Origin: Torymus aiolomorphi
Taxonomy: Eukaryota > Arthropoda > Insecta > Hymenoptera > Torymidae
Direction of reading: 5' to 3'
Length of the DNA: 64,000 nucleotides
NCBI GenBank assembly: GCA_036365515.1
Contig: CM070874.1
Span: forward strand, 49,482,583-49,546,582
Each line of letters opens with the position of its first letter. The stretch's first letter is position 1. Positions 34,280-47,430 of this stretch are shown in pieces. The notes beneath the pieces were generated by a model. It saw only the letters and a list, made by a program, of their open reading frames with translations. It ran no database searches and was not told the origin of the DNA. A program made the position numbers and the translations under genes.

Positions 34280-35900
34280 TTATATATATATATATAAAAC
34301 TCACACCTGCCGCCACTCGCCAGTGACATGTAGCAATGCAGTGTAGCTGAGTAGCTCTCTTATACTTTACGGGCAGCCAAGTGGCCGTTCGATAATCGGA
34401 AATAAGAACACGTGTGTGCGCCGTAATTGAAGTCGACGATTGGTCAGGGTCGCGAGGAAGCCCTTTTGAACTGTGCGGCACTGTTTTGCGATAGGTAGCA
34501 AACAATTCTTAGCTCCACCTTGTTATGTATATATTTACTATAAACACTATACTTTTCCTCTATTTATTTTTTATTCTTTATTTAAAAAGCTTTTATGTTA
34601 TATATTGTTAGTTTTCTATAATAGAAAGTTTTACGATAATTATACATACTTGGTGTCAATCATTTACTTGTTGACCCAAATTAATACAAGTTAGTTTTTG
34701 AATACTTAAATTTGTATAGAGTATTAATATGAAGTATTAATTATTAAGATAAAGTTAAACTTGAAAAATAATTTTTGTTCAATTTATAATTTCTACCATA
34801 TTGTAAGCCTATGAAAATTGTAAATATACAATTTTCTAATTAAAATGAAAAAGCTCAGGCCAACGTTTATTTTCTTTTATATATATACTTTTTGATGTAC
34901 CATAAGTAACATAAACTGAATTATACAGAAACTTGTTCAAAGCTTCTTTGAAATGATGTGAGATTAATTTGTTTTATAATCCAACTTTTTTATATTTTAC
35001 AATCTAACTTTAATTTTATTTGTTTATTCAAAGATTTTTTATATGAAGAATACTTATACAATATGTATTTTTAATTCAATCAATATTGAAAAAAATCGGT
35101 ATATTTGCCAAACTTTCGGAAAATGTGACAACGAATTAGTCGGTTATCACACAACAATCTTAAATTTATTAGCTTATTCGCTTTATAAAGTCAATTTCGG
35201 GAACATTTTTTGAGTTATGAGATTTCAGAGGGAAAGTTTAGACACGGAGTTGTAGATACATACCGACATTATATATACTATAATTATGCCATATAAAATT
35301 ACAATTGACATATTAACTGTGAGCTAACTAATTAATTTTCAGTTGACTATTGATTATTATTATTTATTCGCATAGAATTTTATGTTTAACGAAATATTTT
35401 CCTTCCTATTTTTACATTTCATTTTATAGATTTAGTTTATCAATTTTGTGAACATATGTGCATACACGCACTTAATATATTCGTTATGACAAATCATTAA
35501 AGAATAACGATAATGCATTTTTCCATTAAATAACTACTAGGAAAAAAGTAAGTAAAACAAGCGTTAAAAACTTAAATATTGAACGGGCAGATTTATAAAC
35601 ATTTGAATGTACCAACGGTATTACGATACATTTAATAAATTGATGATCATAAAGACTTTGAGTAACATCAATAGCTTCTGGGTATCTATCACGTGAAAGT
35701 AAAATGGACCAATCAGTACTTAATACAGTACAAAGTAATCGAACTTTAGATCGGTAGAAAAAGGACTATAGGATGTACAGGTCGCTGGGAGTGAGCAAAA
35801 CAGCGATGTAGCTGCCAATTCGGTGCAAGTAACGTCCGCGTGCACTCGGCGCAAAAAGCTTGCGAACTTGACCAGCGTAGTGGGCCATGACGTAAGGCGT
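33993..35900. other. Intergenic DNA upstream of WDR77 and VAP
   Basis: The WDR77 5' UTR and promoter should lie in about 34,000-34,450, which is moderately GC-rich. The remaining 34,500-35,900 is AT-rich. I see no exon, RNA gene or clear repeat apart from the TG/TA microsatellite. Confidence 0.6.
34238..34296. repeat. (TG)n-(TA)n microsatellite
   Basis: About 40 bp of TG followed by TATATATA. It is located upstream of WDR77. Confidence 0.97.
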
Positions 35901-37037
35901 GGAAGTCTCCACAAACTCCCCCGCACGCCGCAACACCGATAGGTATACCTATTTTGTTATATAGTCAAAAACTCGTGCAACTCTCGGGGGAAAAGGGCGA
36001 ACCTTTCGGTCCTCCGAGTAGCGAGCAAGACGGAGCGACCGAGGCGAAAGAGGCGGCAGCAGCTGCTCTACTCTCGCAATCTCGCTCTCTGCTCGCAATG
36101 CTCGCTGCTTGACGATAATTTCCGCCGTGACGCATGCGTATTGCGAGCAACGACGAGACGACGACTGTGCGATTGCAACGCCACTCACGGCCCACGGGCA
36201 CACGCATATATAAACATTCGGAGGTGCACGCATACACAGGCCAAGCCCCGCTCTGCCACCGCCGCAGACACCGCAGTAGAGCAGCAGCACCGAAAATCGG
36301 AGAATTTAGTCCAACCGCCAACGGAATTCCGGAGTTGGAGAATCTATAGAGCCACTGCCACTGACATATAGAGGCGGAGCGCAGGCGGTCCGAGAGACGG
36401 AGAGCTCACAGAGCAAGAGTGGGAGAGGGAGAGAGAAAAGAGCGTCGCGTCTGTGTGCGCGTGTGTGGTGGCAGTGCTGGTACTCGTATTACTGGTAAGA
36501 TTGTTCTTGTGCATCAGCAGCAGCAATAGCATCAGTTCCTCTTTGGGCCCTTGTTCAACGACCACGCACGCTCGTCCATTGATGCCGCGTCGCACGAACG
36601 ACGCGTGAGCGACATATCAAGCTAGATCAGGGAAGAGAGTCCGTGTGGGAGCCGCCGCTCATATTTATCGCGCTCTTGCGCCTCTCCCCGATATATCTGT
36701 CACCTCTATACACTTACACACGCGCGCGCGCGCGCAGAGCAAGAGCCAGCAGGCAGACAGGCAGGCGCTGTGCGCACGCACCTGAACTGACGGCTATCTA
36801 CGCGGAGGACGGCGACACGGCCACGACGACGACAGGAGTGTGGACCGCGCGCGACTCGCCCCAGAGTCGGCAGCAGCAGCAACGACGCGGACAAGGAGGA
36901 GCAGCAGTGCTGTCCCTGTAGCGCCACAGCCGCGCAGCGAGTGAACCGCCGCCGCTGCTGCACCCTCTTAGCCAGACGGAGACAGCGCGAGACAGTCGAC
37001 CGAGGCTCGTGTTGCGGCAGCCAGAAAACACGGCAGG
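35900..37037 (+). promoter_or_regulatory. GC-rich promoter and 5' UTR of VAP
   Basis: Base composition changes sharply from AT-rich to GC-rich near 35,900 and stays so to beyond 37,500. The VAP start codon is at 37,038 (context GGCAGGATGTC). Numerous ORFs on both strands here are GC artefacts with repetitive Arg/Ala/Ser composition. The transcription start cannot be fixed from sequence, and an upstream 5' UTR intron cannot be excluded. Confidence 0.65.
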
Positions 37038-40000
37038 ATGTCGTCGAACAAGCCAGAACAGGTCCTCATTATCGAGCCGCTGAACGAGCTGCGATTCCGG
37101 GGTGAGTGTCGAGCTGCCCGCGGAGCTGCTATATATACACGCGCCCCTTCCCGTGTCTTGTTTCCTCCCCTATGTCCTGCCCGAGCCGCTGTTGCCCATC
37201 TGCAGGTCGGAGAAGGCGTCAGAGGCACCGGTGCTGCTCTTATTTTTCTTGTCCCTTTTGGGGCTTTCTTTCTTCTTTTCCAAGCGTGTGTGTATGCATG
37301 TGTTGGCAAGCGCTGTGCCTATGTGCGGCTGCAGTACGTACACGCGCATGTGTGTGTCGCGCCACGACATGGCGAAGAACATCCGCGCGCGCGTGCCTGT
37401 CTCTGTGTGCGCCGCCGTCGTCGATGCCCGGACGCGCTTCCCTCCTTGCGAACGTGCCCGAGGTCGTCGGAAGCTCTCGCCTTCTCGCGTACCCCAGCGA
37501 ATGCCTATGATTATTGACGCTGGGTACGCGCGGCAGGCGCGATTGTCAAATGCGATGACGACTCTTGGCTCGATCTCCGTTCCTCGCTGTGTGCGAGTGT
37601 TCGACGAGTCTCGGGCCTTGTCTTCTTTCTCTCAATCTTTCTTTTTTCTCTGTAGCCAAGGTTTCGGCTGATGAACGTTGCTGTAGAGTTTTTTTACTTG
37701 TTCTGTGGACCCTCTCCCTGCCAAACAAAGGGTCAAACGCTTTTTAACATATTGATTTCATACTCTTAAGTCTCAGCTGCATTCTTATTTTTAAACTCAA
37801 TAATTGACACTATACTTTGTTTAAAATGAAGGAAAAGCAGTAATGTCATATGAATCTGTGCATGAAAAAAGGAACCTTTGGCTATATGGGAATTCCATAT
37901 ACTTAAGGTCCATTTTTGCATGCACCGATTCATGTATGTAAATTTATTCTGCAAATCTAACTTTCTTTATTTTCTGAGTTACATTTGTCGATAAAGAAGG
38001 ACTTTCTCACATAGAAGCATTAAGCTAAATTAAAAAAAAATCTGAATTCTATGGTTGGAATTGCTTTTTTCCAATTCCTGTGTACAACAAATATTGATGC
38101 CGAAGCTTGTCTCTCTCATAGAAGCAGATGCGATCTGTTATGACTCGGCAGTTCCTTTCATCTTGGCTGTTACAGCTACTATCATTGCTGCAGAAATAAA
38201 TATATTGCAGTTTACTTCCATTAATTATATGCTAAAATCTTCTTACATTTTGTTCTTTTCAATACATGTTCATATATTCATCATTTATTTTATGAAACTG
38301 AGTCTCTAAACATTTTTTTTAATTGTTATTTCCAAACATTATGTTTGTTTATTGGTACTTTTAAATACTAATGGCTTTACACCAATTCTCAGCATTTTGA
38401 CCAGTTGACTTTATCAAGTTTATCATTTAAAATTTCTGTTAATTGTTATATATTTTAGCTATTTATTTTTTATAAATTAAATATTGTAATTATTAATAAT
38501 TATTTCTATATTTTGTAAATTGAATTTTTATACATTCAGAAAGTTATTACAATATACTTATAATTTGTAAATTGCATATGAGATACCAGCATGACTTTGA
38601 AGGTTACAATTAGCATTACCTGGCAAAAAAGAGAGAACGTCATTGCACAAATCATGCAATGTTTATCTGATCTTGATCAAGAGCTATTTTTGACATCATA
38701 GTTTTTTTATTAATATTGTTTTTTATCATTATACAGAATTTTTTAAACACCTTCACTTATTTTTTTTTTTTACATTTGATTCTTTAGGTCCTTTTACTGG
38801 AGCTCCAATCGCATCGTATATGAAACTTACGAATCCAACAAATAGCAGCAAAGTATACTTTAAAATAAAGACTACTGCTCCAAAGAGATATTGTGTCAGA
38901 CCAAATTCTGGAGTTATTAGGCCAAAACAAGTGTGTGAAATAGCTGGTATGATATCATATAATTTAATTTTTATATTTTATACCACAATTTCAAATTTAA
39001 TTTAATATATAATATATCTTTGTTTATAGTTTGTTTACAACCGTATGATTTTGATCCAAATGAAAAGAGCAAGCACAAGTTCATGGTCCAAACCCTTGTT
39101 GCTCCTAATGATGATCCTGATGAAGATCCACAAGAAATCGTAAGTATAAACTTTTCAAGTATTAGTTAATTAGAAATACTGCATTGTTTAGATATATGCA
39201 AATAGATAAGAAGAATATTGTATGAGTTTTGTTTGAGAAATATACATAAAACCAAAAGAAACCTTGAACAGTTGAAATACCAAAAATATATATCTGGTCA
39301 AGTGACTTGGGCAATTATCCAATGCATTTCTAAAATTATTTCCACGTTTGCTTCAGAACTAACATTTAACTAGACTATTGGCAAATAATTCCAATTATCT
39401 GGGTAATTGTTTTGTGCTTACAAGTTACTAAATAAGAGATCTCATCTTTTTTTTTTTATTAACATTCTAGTGGAGAGATGTCAATCCTGAACAGTTGATG
39501 GATACAAAACTCAAATGTGTTTTTGAGAATCCAGTTAGTAGTACTACTGTAACAAAAGCTAAATCAACTTCTACAACGAGTAAATCAGAGTCAAATTCTA
39601 CTGATGGTAAAAATAAGGCAGTTGGGGAGACACTTAAGTCTTCGCCAAAGGTAAGAAATATTACTTCAATTAATTTTGAATTCGAATTCTAATATGATCC
39701 ACATTGATGTTAAAAGTATTACCATCCTCCTGTTAACAAATTAATATTTTTTACAGCCTACTGGTGAAGCTGAAGAAAAGTTGTTGAAAGCAGCACAAGA
39801 GGTTAATCAACTCAGGGTAGAAGAAAGTACTCTTAGGCAGGAAAATTTGCAATTAAAGGTAACATTTCATTAAATATTAAAAATTTATGGTCAAATAACA
39901 ATTACCTGAAAATACTTCTTTTATATTAAGTTACTTAGATCCTAATAAGCATGCTATGTATCTAATAATGATATTATAATTACTGAAATTAGAACTAAAT

Positions 40001-40324
40001 TAACCCAATAATTAAAAAAATTTGTAGAGTTGAATTTTTAATTGAATGCAGTCATTATTACTACTAGTATTACTATTATTATTATTAATAATAAATAATA
40101 TTTAATTAAATAATTAAATTTATTTGAGTGACTCATGAAAAATACTTTTATTTTAGGAGGAGATAATGAAATGGAAAAATGCAGCATTGGGTAAAGATGT
40201 AAGCTTAGCTTCAGTATCAAACTTGACTTCACAGCTGCAGAGTCCGCTGCCCATGTCTACCAACAGTATAATCATCGCCATTGCCATGGTCGTGGTCGGT
40301 TATCTTTTGGGAAAATTGATCTGA
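37038..40324 (+). CDS. Vap33: VAMP-associated protein (VAPA/VAPB, Vap33)
   Basis: VAP is a tail-anchored ER protein whose MSP domain binds FFAT motifs of lipid-transfer and tether proteins at membrane contact sites. Six exons: 37038-37101, 38788-38946, 39030-39139, 39471-39650, 39757-39858, 40157-40324. They total 783 nt and 260 residues. The MSP domain covers roughly residues 7-130, including [29 protein letters not shown] and [17 protein letters not shown]. The Pro in CVRPNSG (residue 60) corresponds to Pro56 of human VAPB, the ALS8 position. A Ser/Thr/Lys-rich linker precedes a coiled coil ([19 protein letters not shown]) and a C-terminal anchor ([19 protein letters not shown]). The first intron is about 1.7 kb and begins in the GC-rich island. 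All phases agree. Confidence 0.97.
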
Positions 40325-42600
40325 AGAGTCTTCGCCTTATCGTAACCACCTTTGGCACGCCACCCTCCCTCTCTCATTTTTCTTAGCCTACCCTTCCTAC
40401 CACTCGATACGCCATCGACATTACTATTACGAATTGCGAAGAGAGAAAACAAACGATTTACCAAGTCAAGCAGTCACTCAGTTGTTCATAATAAATAATG
40501 ATTATCAACTTCTATTGTAGTATGGTCTACATAAAGTAATTAGAGTCGTTTGCTAGGCCAGTGTGCTTAATGCAATAAAGTCAAACGGGAGTAAAATCCT
40601 TTTCTAAGAACCTCGAAGTGATAGATTTTTAATAAGTGTTCACGGTTTGGTTCGCTTTTTATTGTTTTTCTGTCTTCTGAAACTAAATCACTTAAGTGAT
40701 TTAGTGTAAAATTGTAAATAACATTTTTCTGTTTCATAAGATCTAGAAGGGGGGAAATAGAAACAGGCGCACAAATTTACGATCGCATTCCCTTAAATAC
40801 TTGAATTGCTTTTATCTTTTGCGCTGTTTTTCTGCGTGTATCTTATAAGCTTCCTTTTTCTTACAAAAGGATTTTCATATTGTTGTGCCGCGCGTCAGTG
40901 TCTTTAACAAAAAAAGATTTTAAAAATAAAAAAAAAAAACTAAAAGAAATCATGTCACCATTATATTATTAGGCTTATTGATAATAACGTTGTTTCCAGA
41001 CATTAAAATCGTGTCACTTTGAAAGATGTTAATTCGTCTTAACATTTTGTGTAAAATAAATCGAGAACTTCACCATCAAAGTAAAAACTAAATATAGCAC
41101 GTTTCGACGGCAATTTAGGGTTATTAGGGTTAGATATACTAAGTAAACTCGCAAAAAAGAATTTTATCTGCTCCTTGCCACTGCAGCGAGTTTATTGCGA
41201 CTCCTTTTGGAAATAGGTTCTGAGTCACACCCCGTCCATCGACATCATAGACTCGCTTTCTGGCTCAGAACTTTTTTTCCGTGTACCATGTCGCTATGCG
41301 AAATATTTATCATAAGAAAATGATTAAAACTGTCACATCTTTGCTTTTTTTTTATTATTAAAGTTTTTAATTTTAAAATTATGTTTTGTCATTCAGCTTG
41401 ACCTTATATAGACGGATTTTTAAAAACAATGTTATTGGCGCGATTTCGTTGGGTTTTTACATTTCTTCAGTAATCACAAGAATCGATGTTTTCGATAAAA
41501 CAAAAACTGATTGTTACATTCTAATATTGAATAACGTAAAAACTCAAAGATAATTGGGCACAAGAACATAGTTATCACGAGTAGATAGAAGAGTGATGCT
41601 GTTTTCTTTGAGTACAGAAAATTTTTAGGAAAAACGTACTTTTATCTACAATGAGCTCGATTCGATTATACCAGAATATGACTAAACCATACAAAAAAAT
41701 GTTTGCACATGTAAAAATGAGAGCGACAATTCTGACGAATCAAAGTGATAAAACGAACTACCGTTTGTCGAGAAATTCTCTACAGATAAAACTGGCACAC
41801 ATGCGAAGTGGTATATATGTATCAAGAAATAAAGGAAGCCAGTGGTGACGGCGTTTTCGCTCTTGCCGCGAGACTTTTATCTATCTCGCGTAAATGTGAA
41901 AAGTGGCATTGGGAGGCTCAGAGTGGTTAAGAATGTGGGAACCGAGGGCCAAGTAGTCACGAGATTTTCTTATTTTCTTTTGTTACTATGATTTTCTTCT
42001 CTTTTTGTATTTTCTTAGGCCGTAGCATCTCTTCGCAAAGTATATGAAGGCTTTTTGATGGTAGGCAAGGCTGCTTTTACTCCGGGGTGTTACATTTAAG
42101 AAAGTGGGGTGATTTGTAAAAGAAAACGAGATGATGAAAAAGAAAATGTAAGACAGTAATTAGAAGGAGGGGGTGCGTGCACATACACGTTTGTGGGAGG
42201 GATGGGGAAGGGTTTGGTTAAATTGTAGTAGCGATCAGTCGATGATTCGCGAATAAATATCTCCAACTGTTTCACGAGAAGACGGCGCACTATCCCATTG
42301 AGGATGACGCATTAATTTTACCAACCAATGCTTTTTCAGTGTACTTTATAATTTATTTATTTATATAGTTTGTCCTATATACGAAGAAAAAAGTTGATCG
42401 AGACTATAAGATGATGAAAACTTGCAAAATAACAAGTAATAATGTTGAAAACAAGTATCTCGAACGACGAATAGCGAGCTTTGTATATGTACTATTACTA
42501 TTTGTTACCTTTCTCTGTTCAGTAACAAAAAATTGATTTTGTATATCTGTTCAACAAGACGATAATCAAGATGTTCATTAATAAAACAAATATGAAGTTG
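40325..42600 (+). other. Probable long 3' UTR of VAP
   Basis: No new gene is seen for over 2 kb after the VAP stop, and the sequence is not obviously repetitive. AATAAA signals are at 40,574-40,579 and 42,580-42,585, so both short and long transcripts are possible. A TTTTTTTCCGTGTACC sequence near 41,273-41,288 resembles one end of the TACACGGAAAAA elements. The further 42,600-44,400 stretch is AT-rich with one hairpin and no gene. Confidence 0.5.
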
Positions 42601-43044
42601 GTAGTTACTTTAATCGTTATAAAAGAAGAACAGCAAATGGAGGTGTCCTATTCATAATTTTCTTGCGTAGAGATACAAAGCTTTGAGAGACTCAAGCAAC
42701 TGGAATTAAAAATGTAAAAAACAACACAAGTAGCAATGAAAGTTTCCTATTCGTACACACATTGGTCAACTATCAAGATAAAGTCATTTTATAATTGAAG
42801 TAAGAGCATTTATGTATTGTTAACGATGTAATTGTAAAGTATTATTGACTATATTTAAATAATTATTGGTTTAAAATTTATTTTGAAATGTTCGTTAACG
42901 TTTATACGAAGCTCAGGTTTTTCATTTCACTAACATCTTTTTAGGTTTATACATGTGCTTATAGTAGATAAAATCGCTAATTACGATAGATAATGAAAAA
43001 GAATCATTTTATACCACTCTAACCTCAAAATCACAACTTTGATA

Positions 43045-43200
43045 TGATTTTTCGGCGCTCGTGGTATAAAATATCGTTCGAAACTAGTGCGTAAGTCGAT
43101 TATTTAGGTGGTGTGACTTTTTCGCACTCGCTTCGCTCGTGCAAAAAGTCACACCAGCTAAATAATCGACTTCCCCACCCGTGTCGAAATGTACTATTTT
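43045..43200. repeat. Hairpin element, CGCACTCGCTTCGCTCGTGC
   Basis: Arms AGTCGATTATTTAGGTGGTG and CACCAGCTAAATAATCGACT flank TGACTTTTTCGCAC, and the centre CTCGCTTCGCTCG is nearly self-complementary. It is a cousin of the hairpins in the ATM introns, with different arms but the same kind of CTCGCTnCGCTCG core. Confidence 0.7.
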
Positions 43201-44412
43201 GTCCTAGAAAATACTGACTGAAATTTTGAAAATCTTTAAAGCAATGTTTGTTGCGGACGTAGATTATTAACGTATTAAAATTTCGTGATTTTAAGAAATA
43301 TAAATAAATCTTTATAGTTTCGAAATTTCAGTGTGAATAAATTATTTTATTTTCTATAGTTTATAATTATATGGGTTCAAATAATATTTGAAATTTAATA
43401 CATATTTTTTTATACTTTCGTTTTATGTTTCATTATTCATTATTATCATCACTATTACTATAAATATCTGTCTAATTAAAAAAAAATTTGTGCCTACATT
43501 CGTTCTGATACTAATATTCTTTAATGATTTGATTTTGAATTAAATTAAATTTTTAATAATTCATTTATTTAAAATATTAATTATAATAGTTATTCGTCGT
43601 TCCTCTATAGGAGAGAATACTTTTATGAAACTGAGATCATCTGTAAGAATGTCCGTCTAACATTAGGTTAAATAATATCTATATTATATGCTGATTTTAC
43701 TTTTTCCTGTAGATTTTCATTGATATAGTGTTCGAGTATAATAGATATTAAATTAATTTATACATTTTTAAAACTATATTTTTTTCTTTCCAACAAACTA
43801 GGTATAAAATCTAGTTTAAATAAATGACTGATTTATTATAAATTTTTATTTGGTTTACCTATGATCACATAAATTTTTATGCAATAAATTTTTTATATAC
43901 TTTCTAAAATTGATAAACATAATGTTTAATTTGAGCTACAGAATAGTAGGAAGGATAAATTTGTTTTGAAAAAGATAATGATGGGGCTATATGTATAAAT
44001 TAATCCAAGATTCAGGTAAGTGGGAAAAATAAATTCTAATATCTGATTTCAGCAACATTTCAATATTCTTATACGGTTGAAATATTAAATTGTTTACGTT
44101 CTAATTTGCTTATACATTTTTAAAACTTTTAGCTACCTGTATGATTTTTATAGCGTTTTATTTTATTACTACAAAAATCATATATACTATTTTTACCCTT
44201 TACACCAGTAATTTTCTGTCGTTCTAAATCAGTAATATCGATCCGTTATGACAACGGTTTATCAATCATGGAGATTTGAAATTTTAATCCATGATTAAAT
44301 TTGATGTATTTTTATAATAGTTTCATAATTGATTATTGGTGTGCAAAACTTTAGAGTAGATTGCAGACCTTAATATTGGAAGAAAAAAATTCGTCATATT
44401 TGGCCAATTTAC

Positions 44413-45117
44413 TACACGGAAAAAAATTTGGAAGCCTGGGATGTCGGAGGTATGGAATTAACAGAAATCCAAAAAATATCGTATCTGTACGCGTCCAAAA
44501 TTGAATGTAGTCACTTCGAAATTGAATTGCGTGGACTCCAACAATTTCGGTTGTGTACGGATCTCAAAATGGGATTATGTGTATGCCATGTTGGAATGGC
44601 AGGGACTCCGAGACTTTCGGTACCGTCGGGATACGCCCGATGGAGTCCTCAGGCCCCCATTCTTGGTATCTCGGCGGGTCGGCTATACATTCGGACGTAT
44701 TTCACGCGCGCCGCTTCATAAATATACTAATATAATATATATAAACGGTTCAAAACGTGTGTGCTATATTATATTATAATAATACTTTGATATATAATGA
44801 TGAAACACATATATATATGAGAAAAACGCGCGCAAATGCGGACCGTTCCCCTTCTCTCAACGCTGTCGCGCCACGATACCAGAGATGGGGGCCTCAGACG
44901 TCCAAAGTGGAATCGCTGCAATACCGAAAATCTCGGAGTCTGGGGATGACCGAATTGGAGTTTTTGAATCGTGAAGATTCCGAAGATATTGGATTCTTAC
45001 AGGTTCAACTTTGGATGCGCCTTAATTCCAAATTCGTCATAAATTAAGACGATCGATGGTATTGCACGGAGCCCATATATACCGGAGGTCTGGAGATCCT
45101 AAATTTTTTTCCGTGTA
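44413..45117. mobile_element. 705-bp element with TACACGGAAAAAAATTT inverted ends
   Basis: Terminal inverted repeats TACACGGAAAAAAATTT / AAATTTTTTTCCGTGTA are perfect over 17 bp. The interior consists of loosely repeated G-rich words around GGGATGTCGGAGTCC and TCGGAGTCTGGGATGACCG in both orientations. Three overlapping short ORFs reflect this composition. No transposase is visible. No target duplication is clear. Confidence 0.7.
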
Positions 45118-45197
45118 CTTATTCGAGACTACAAGGGGATGTCGTACTGACTTTATTCCTACCTTACCGGTAGTACGGTTATCAATTCATAAGTTTA

Positions 45198-46498
45198 GGG
45201 ACTGTCTCAATAACTGTACCGGTGCCTAGGCACGAACTCTGACTCAACTTTGAACCAATCGGAGCCAAGCTTCCAAGCTGGAGGCTTGGCTCTGAATGCT
45301 CCGATTGGCTCATGATGTAAAGAAATAAGGTGTGCTCTCGCGCAGCTTTCCTAACCATCCAATAGCGTGGCCTTCCTAATATCGTCCATCTTGAATTTCG
45401 AGCCAATAGGCGCATCAGAATAACCTTAGTAAATTCAAATCGAAATTTTGTAATTATTGTGATAAGGCAAAATCATAATGAAATAATTAAAAGGCAACAT
45501 GTTTATTATTATAAAACAATTATATTAAAATAAATATATAAAACAACGTATTAAATAAACATAAAATAACGCATTAAATATCATTACATAAATTAAATAA
45601 CATTAAATAATGTTTTATTTAAATGTTAACATTTTATAAGTAAAATGAAACTTTATAAGTAAAAGGAAACTTATTTTAAAGTAGAGTTTTAAGTGTGTAT
45701 ACAATAATTTATTACTTACGTCAATTGCTGATTACTACTACTTGGATTTTCTGTATTAACATGATCTTTAATTGTTGAATCACTTAAAGTAAGATTAGCA
45801 GTTGAACTTAAATTTGAAACGTTAATTGACATGTCCAGTAGATCACTCTCTTCTCCAGTAATATTTATATTTGCAGCATTTATGTCATTTTCAACATTTT
45901 CAAGATTTGATGATTGAATTCCACTATTACAAATTAGATTGAGAGATGGAATAGCAGTCTTTGATAATTTGAAAATATTAACATCTCCAGATACAATCAA
46001 ATGATCTGGCTTTTTTTCAAAACATGCCTCTGTAAAGTGGATTGAGCATACTCGAGCTATAAACATAATATAAAACAATTATTTAATAAACTCCAATTTC
46101 TGAAAAAGTCGTGGAATACTTAATTTTTTGTTTTTAAAAAAATTAATTACCGTTTTGTAGGTTAAGTTTATTGTTGTTGCAAGCTTCTATCCATCTCTTA
46201 CGTATTTCGGGATCGTTAGGAAATCTAAAATACTTTATATTTGTATTTTTTGTGTTTCCGTTCCAATTTTTGCAATTTTTTATTGAACACCCAGGCATTT
46301 TGTCATTTCGGAGCAGCCAGAGCAACAATGTAAACATACACTACCGGATTTCAAGATGGCGGAAAGTGGGAAGGCGCAGTAGGAGACGAAAATAAACCTA
46401 GTGAGGGAGCACACCTCCTTTCTTTACATCATGGATTGGCTCAGGGTTGAGTCAGAGTTCGTGAGCCTTGGCGCAGGCACAGTTATGGAGACAGTCCC
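45198..46498 (-). mobile_element. 1.3-kb DNA transposon with THAP gene, TTA target duplications
   Basis: The element starts GGGACTGTCTCAATAACTGT and ends ACAGTTATGGAGACAGTCCC, flanked on both sides by TTA (45,195-45,197 and 46,499-46,501). Inverted similarity continues inward for over 100 bp, interrupted by a small hairpin on the left (CCAATCGGAGCCAAGC / GGCTCTGAATGCTCCGATTGG). A 3-bp TWA duplication and GGG ends fit PIF/Harbinger elements, but no DDE transposase is present, so this is a non-autonomous or internally deleted copy. It carries a spliced THAP-domain coding region on the minus strand. Confidence 0.8.
45716..46298 (-). CDS. THAP zinc-finger protein encoded by the transposon
   Basis: Exon 1 (46298-46151) encodes MPGCSIKNC and FRFPNDPEIRKRWIEACNN. 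Exon 2 (46056 downward) begins ARVCSIHFTEACFE. Together they give the C2CH THAP signature (C-x4-C, then C-x2-H), a sequence-specific DNA-binding finger used by P-type and other transposases. The splice (CAAAACG|GTAATT to TTTATAG|CTCGAG) keeps phase. After the finger comes an acidic, Asn/Ser-rich tail. The frame stops just after a perfect donor-like GTAAGT (CAATTGAC|GTAAGT near 45,720). The protein may therefore once have continued into a transposase exon that is now lost. A free-standing THAP repressor is the alternative. Confidence 0.72.
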
Positions 46499-46501
46499 TT
46501 A

Positions 46502-47430
46502 GGTATGGATATTCATTAAAAATAAACTCAACGTCCTCGGTTTGCTGATAAAACCGGCTCAGATTTTTTTAGCGATTCTATCAATATTGCTTATAAGATT
46601 TGTAAATTCTAAAATTACAATGCTTTTATCGAAATGCTTTGATTTTTAAACACGCGCATTTTATAGATAATATTAATAAAATCGCGTAAAAAATTAATAT
46701 TAATAATAACCATGGTCTGGATAAGGTAGAAATTAAGTCAGTATTGGACATAATGGTACCTCATAATGGTAGGTCAATATACTCTTGTATTTTAAATAAT
46801 TTATGTATTTTAAAAGTAAAGTAGTAATATTTATGGAAGAAATCGATATAAAGATTGATAAAACAAGACATTAACGAACTTGTTTTAAAAAATTGTTAAA
46901 TTTTCAATGTAATGCTTTTACAAAATGATCGTTTCAAAAATATTTTTAAAAAATGGCAGAAATAAGAGATTCCGAATTTTTTTGTATAATAGAAGTATTC
47001 TATTCCCGACTTTACTGTAATAGCCATTTTAAAACCCCGAAAAAATGATAGAATTCGATTCCCCCTTATACTTTATTACTGCATATGAGGGAATAAAATA
47101 CTTTATTCCCGCAAAAAGTAATTTATTAATTTCTGTGTCTTTCTTATTTTTCTCTTTTTTCGGTAGTCCCATTTTCCTACTCAACAAAGTGGCCAGATAG
47201 TTGAGTCGGGAATAAACTGCTGCATATATATATTATTATATATGCAACACGAGCGTAAAGTCGATTATTACCTCGGGTATAATTACTAAAGTAAACCAAC
47301 CTGCGGAAATAATCTACGACTTTACTTCCATTGTTCCATAATAACGTAATACCAATACTTTATTATATCAAGTTTTGAAATATTTGTATGCTAGCATACA
47401 AAAAATCAAAATATCACTACTATATAGGAT
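46502..47430. other. AT-rich spacer without a recognisable gene
   Basis: It contains a small inverted pair at about 47,240-47,340 (CGTAAAGTCGATTATTACC and AATAATCTACGACTTTAC) and otherwise nothing that I can name. Confidence 0.6.

Noticed and set aside
34044..34505. 153-codon minus-strand ORF upstream of WDR77
   Set aside because: It includes the translated TG microsatellite and has no recognisable domain. It is probably 5' UTR or promoter DNA.
35949..37671. Overlapping ORFs around the VAP first exon
   Set aside because: Same GC-island effect. Only the 37,038 ATG frame continues into conserved VAP exons.
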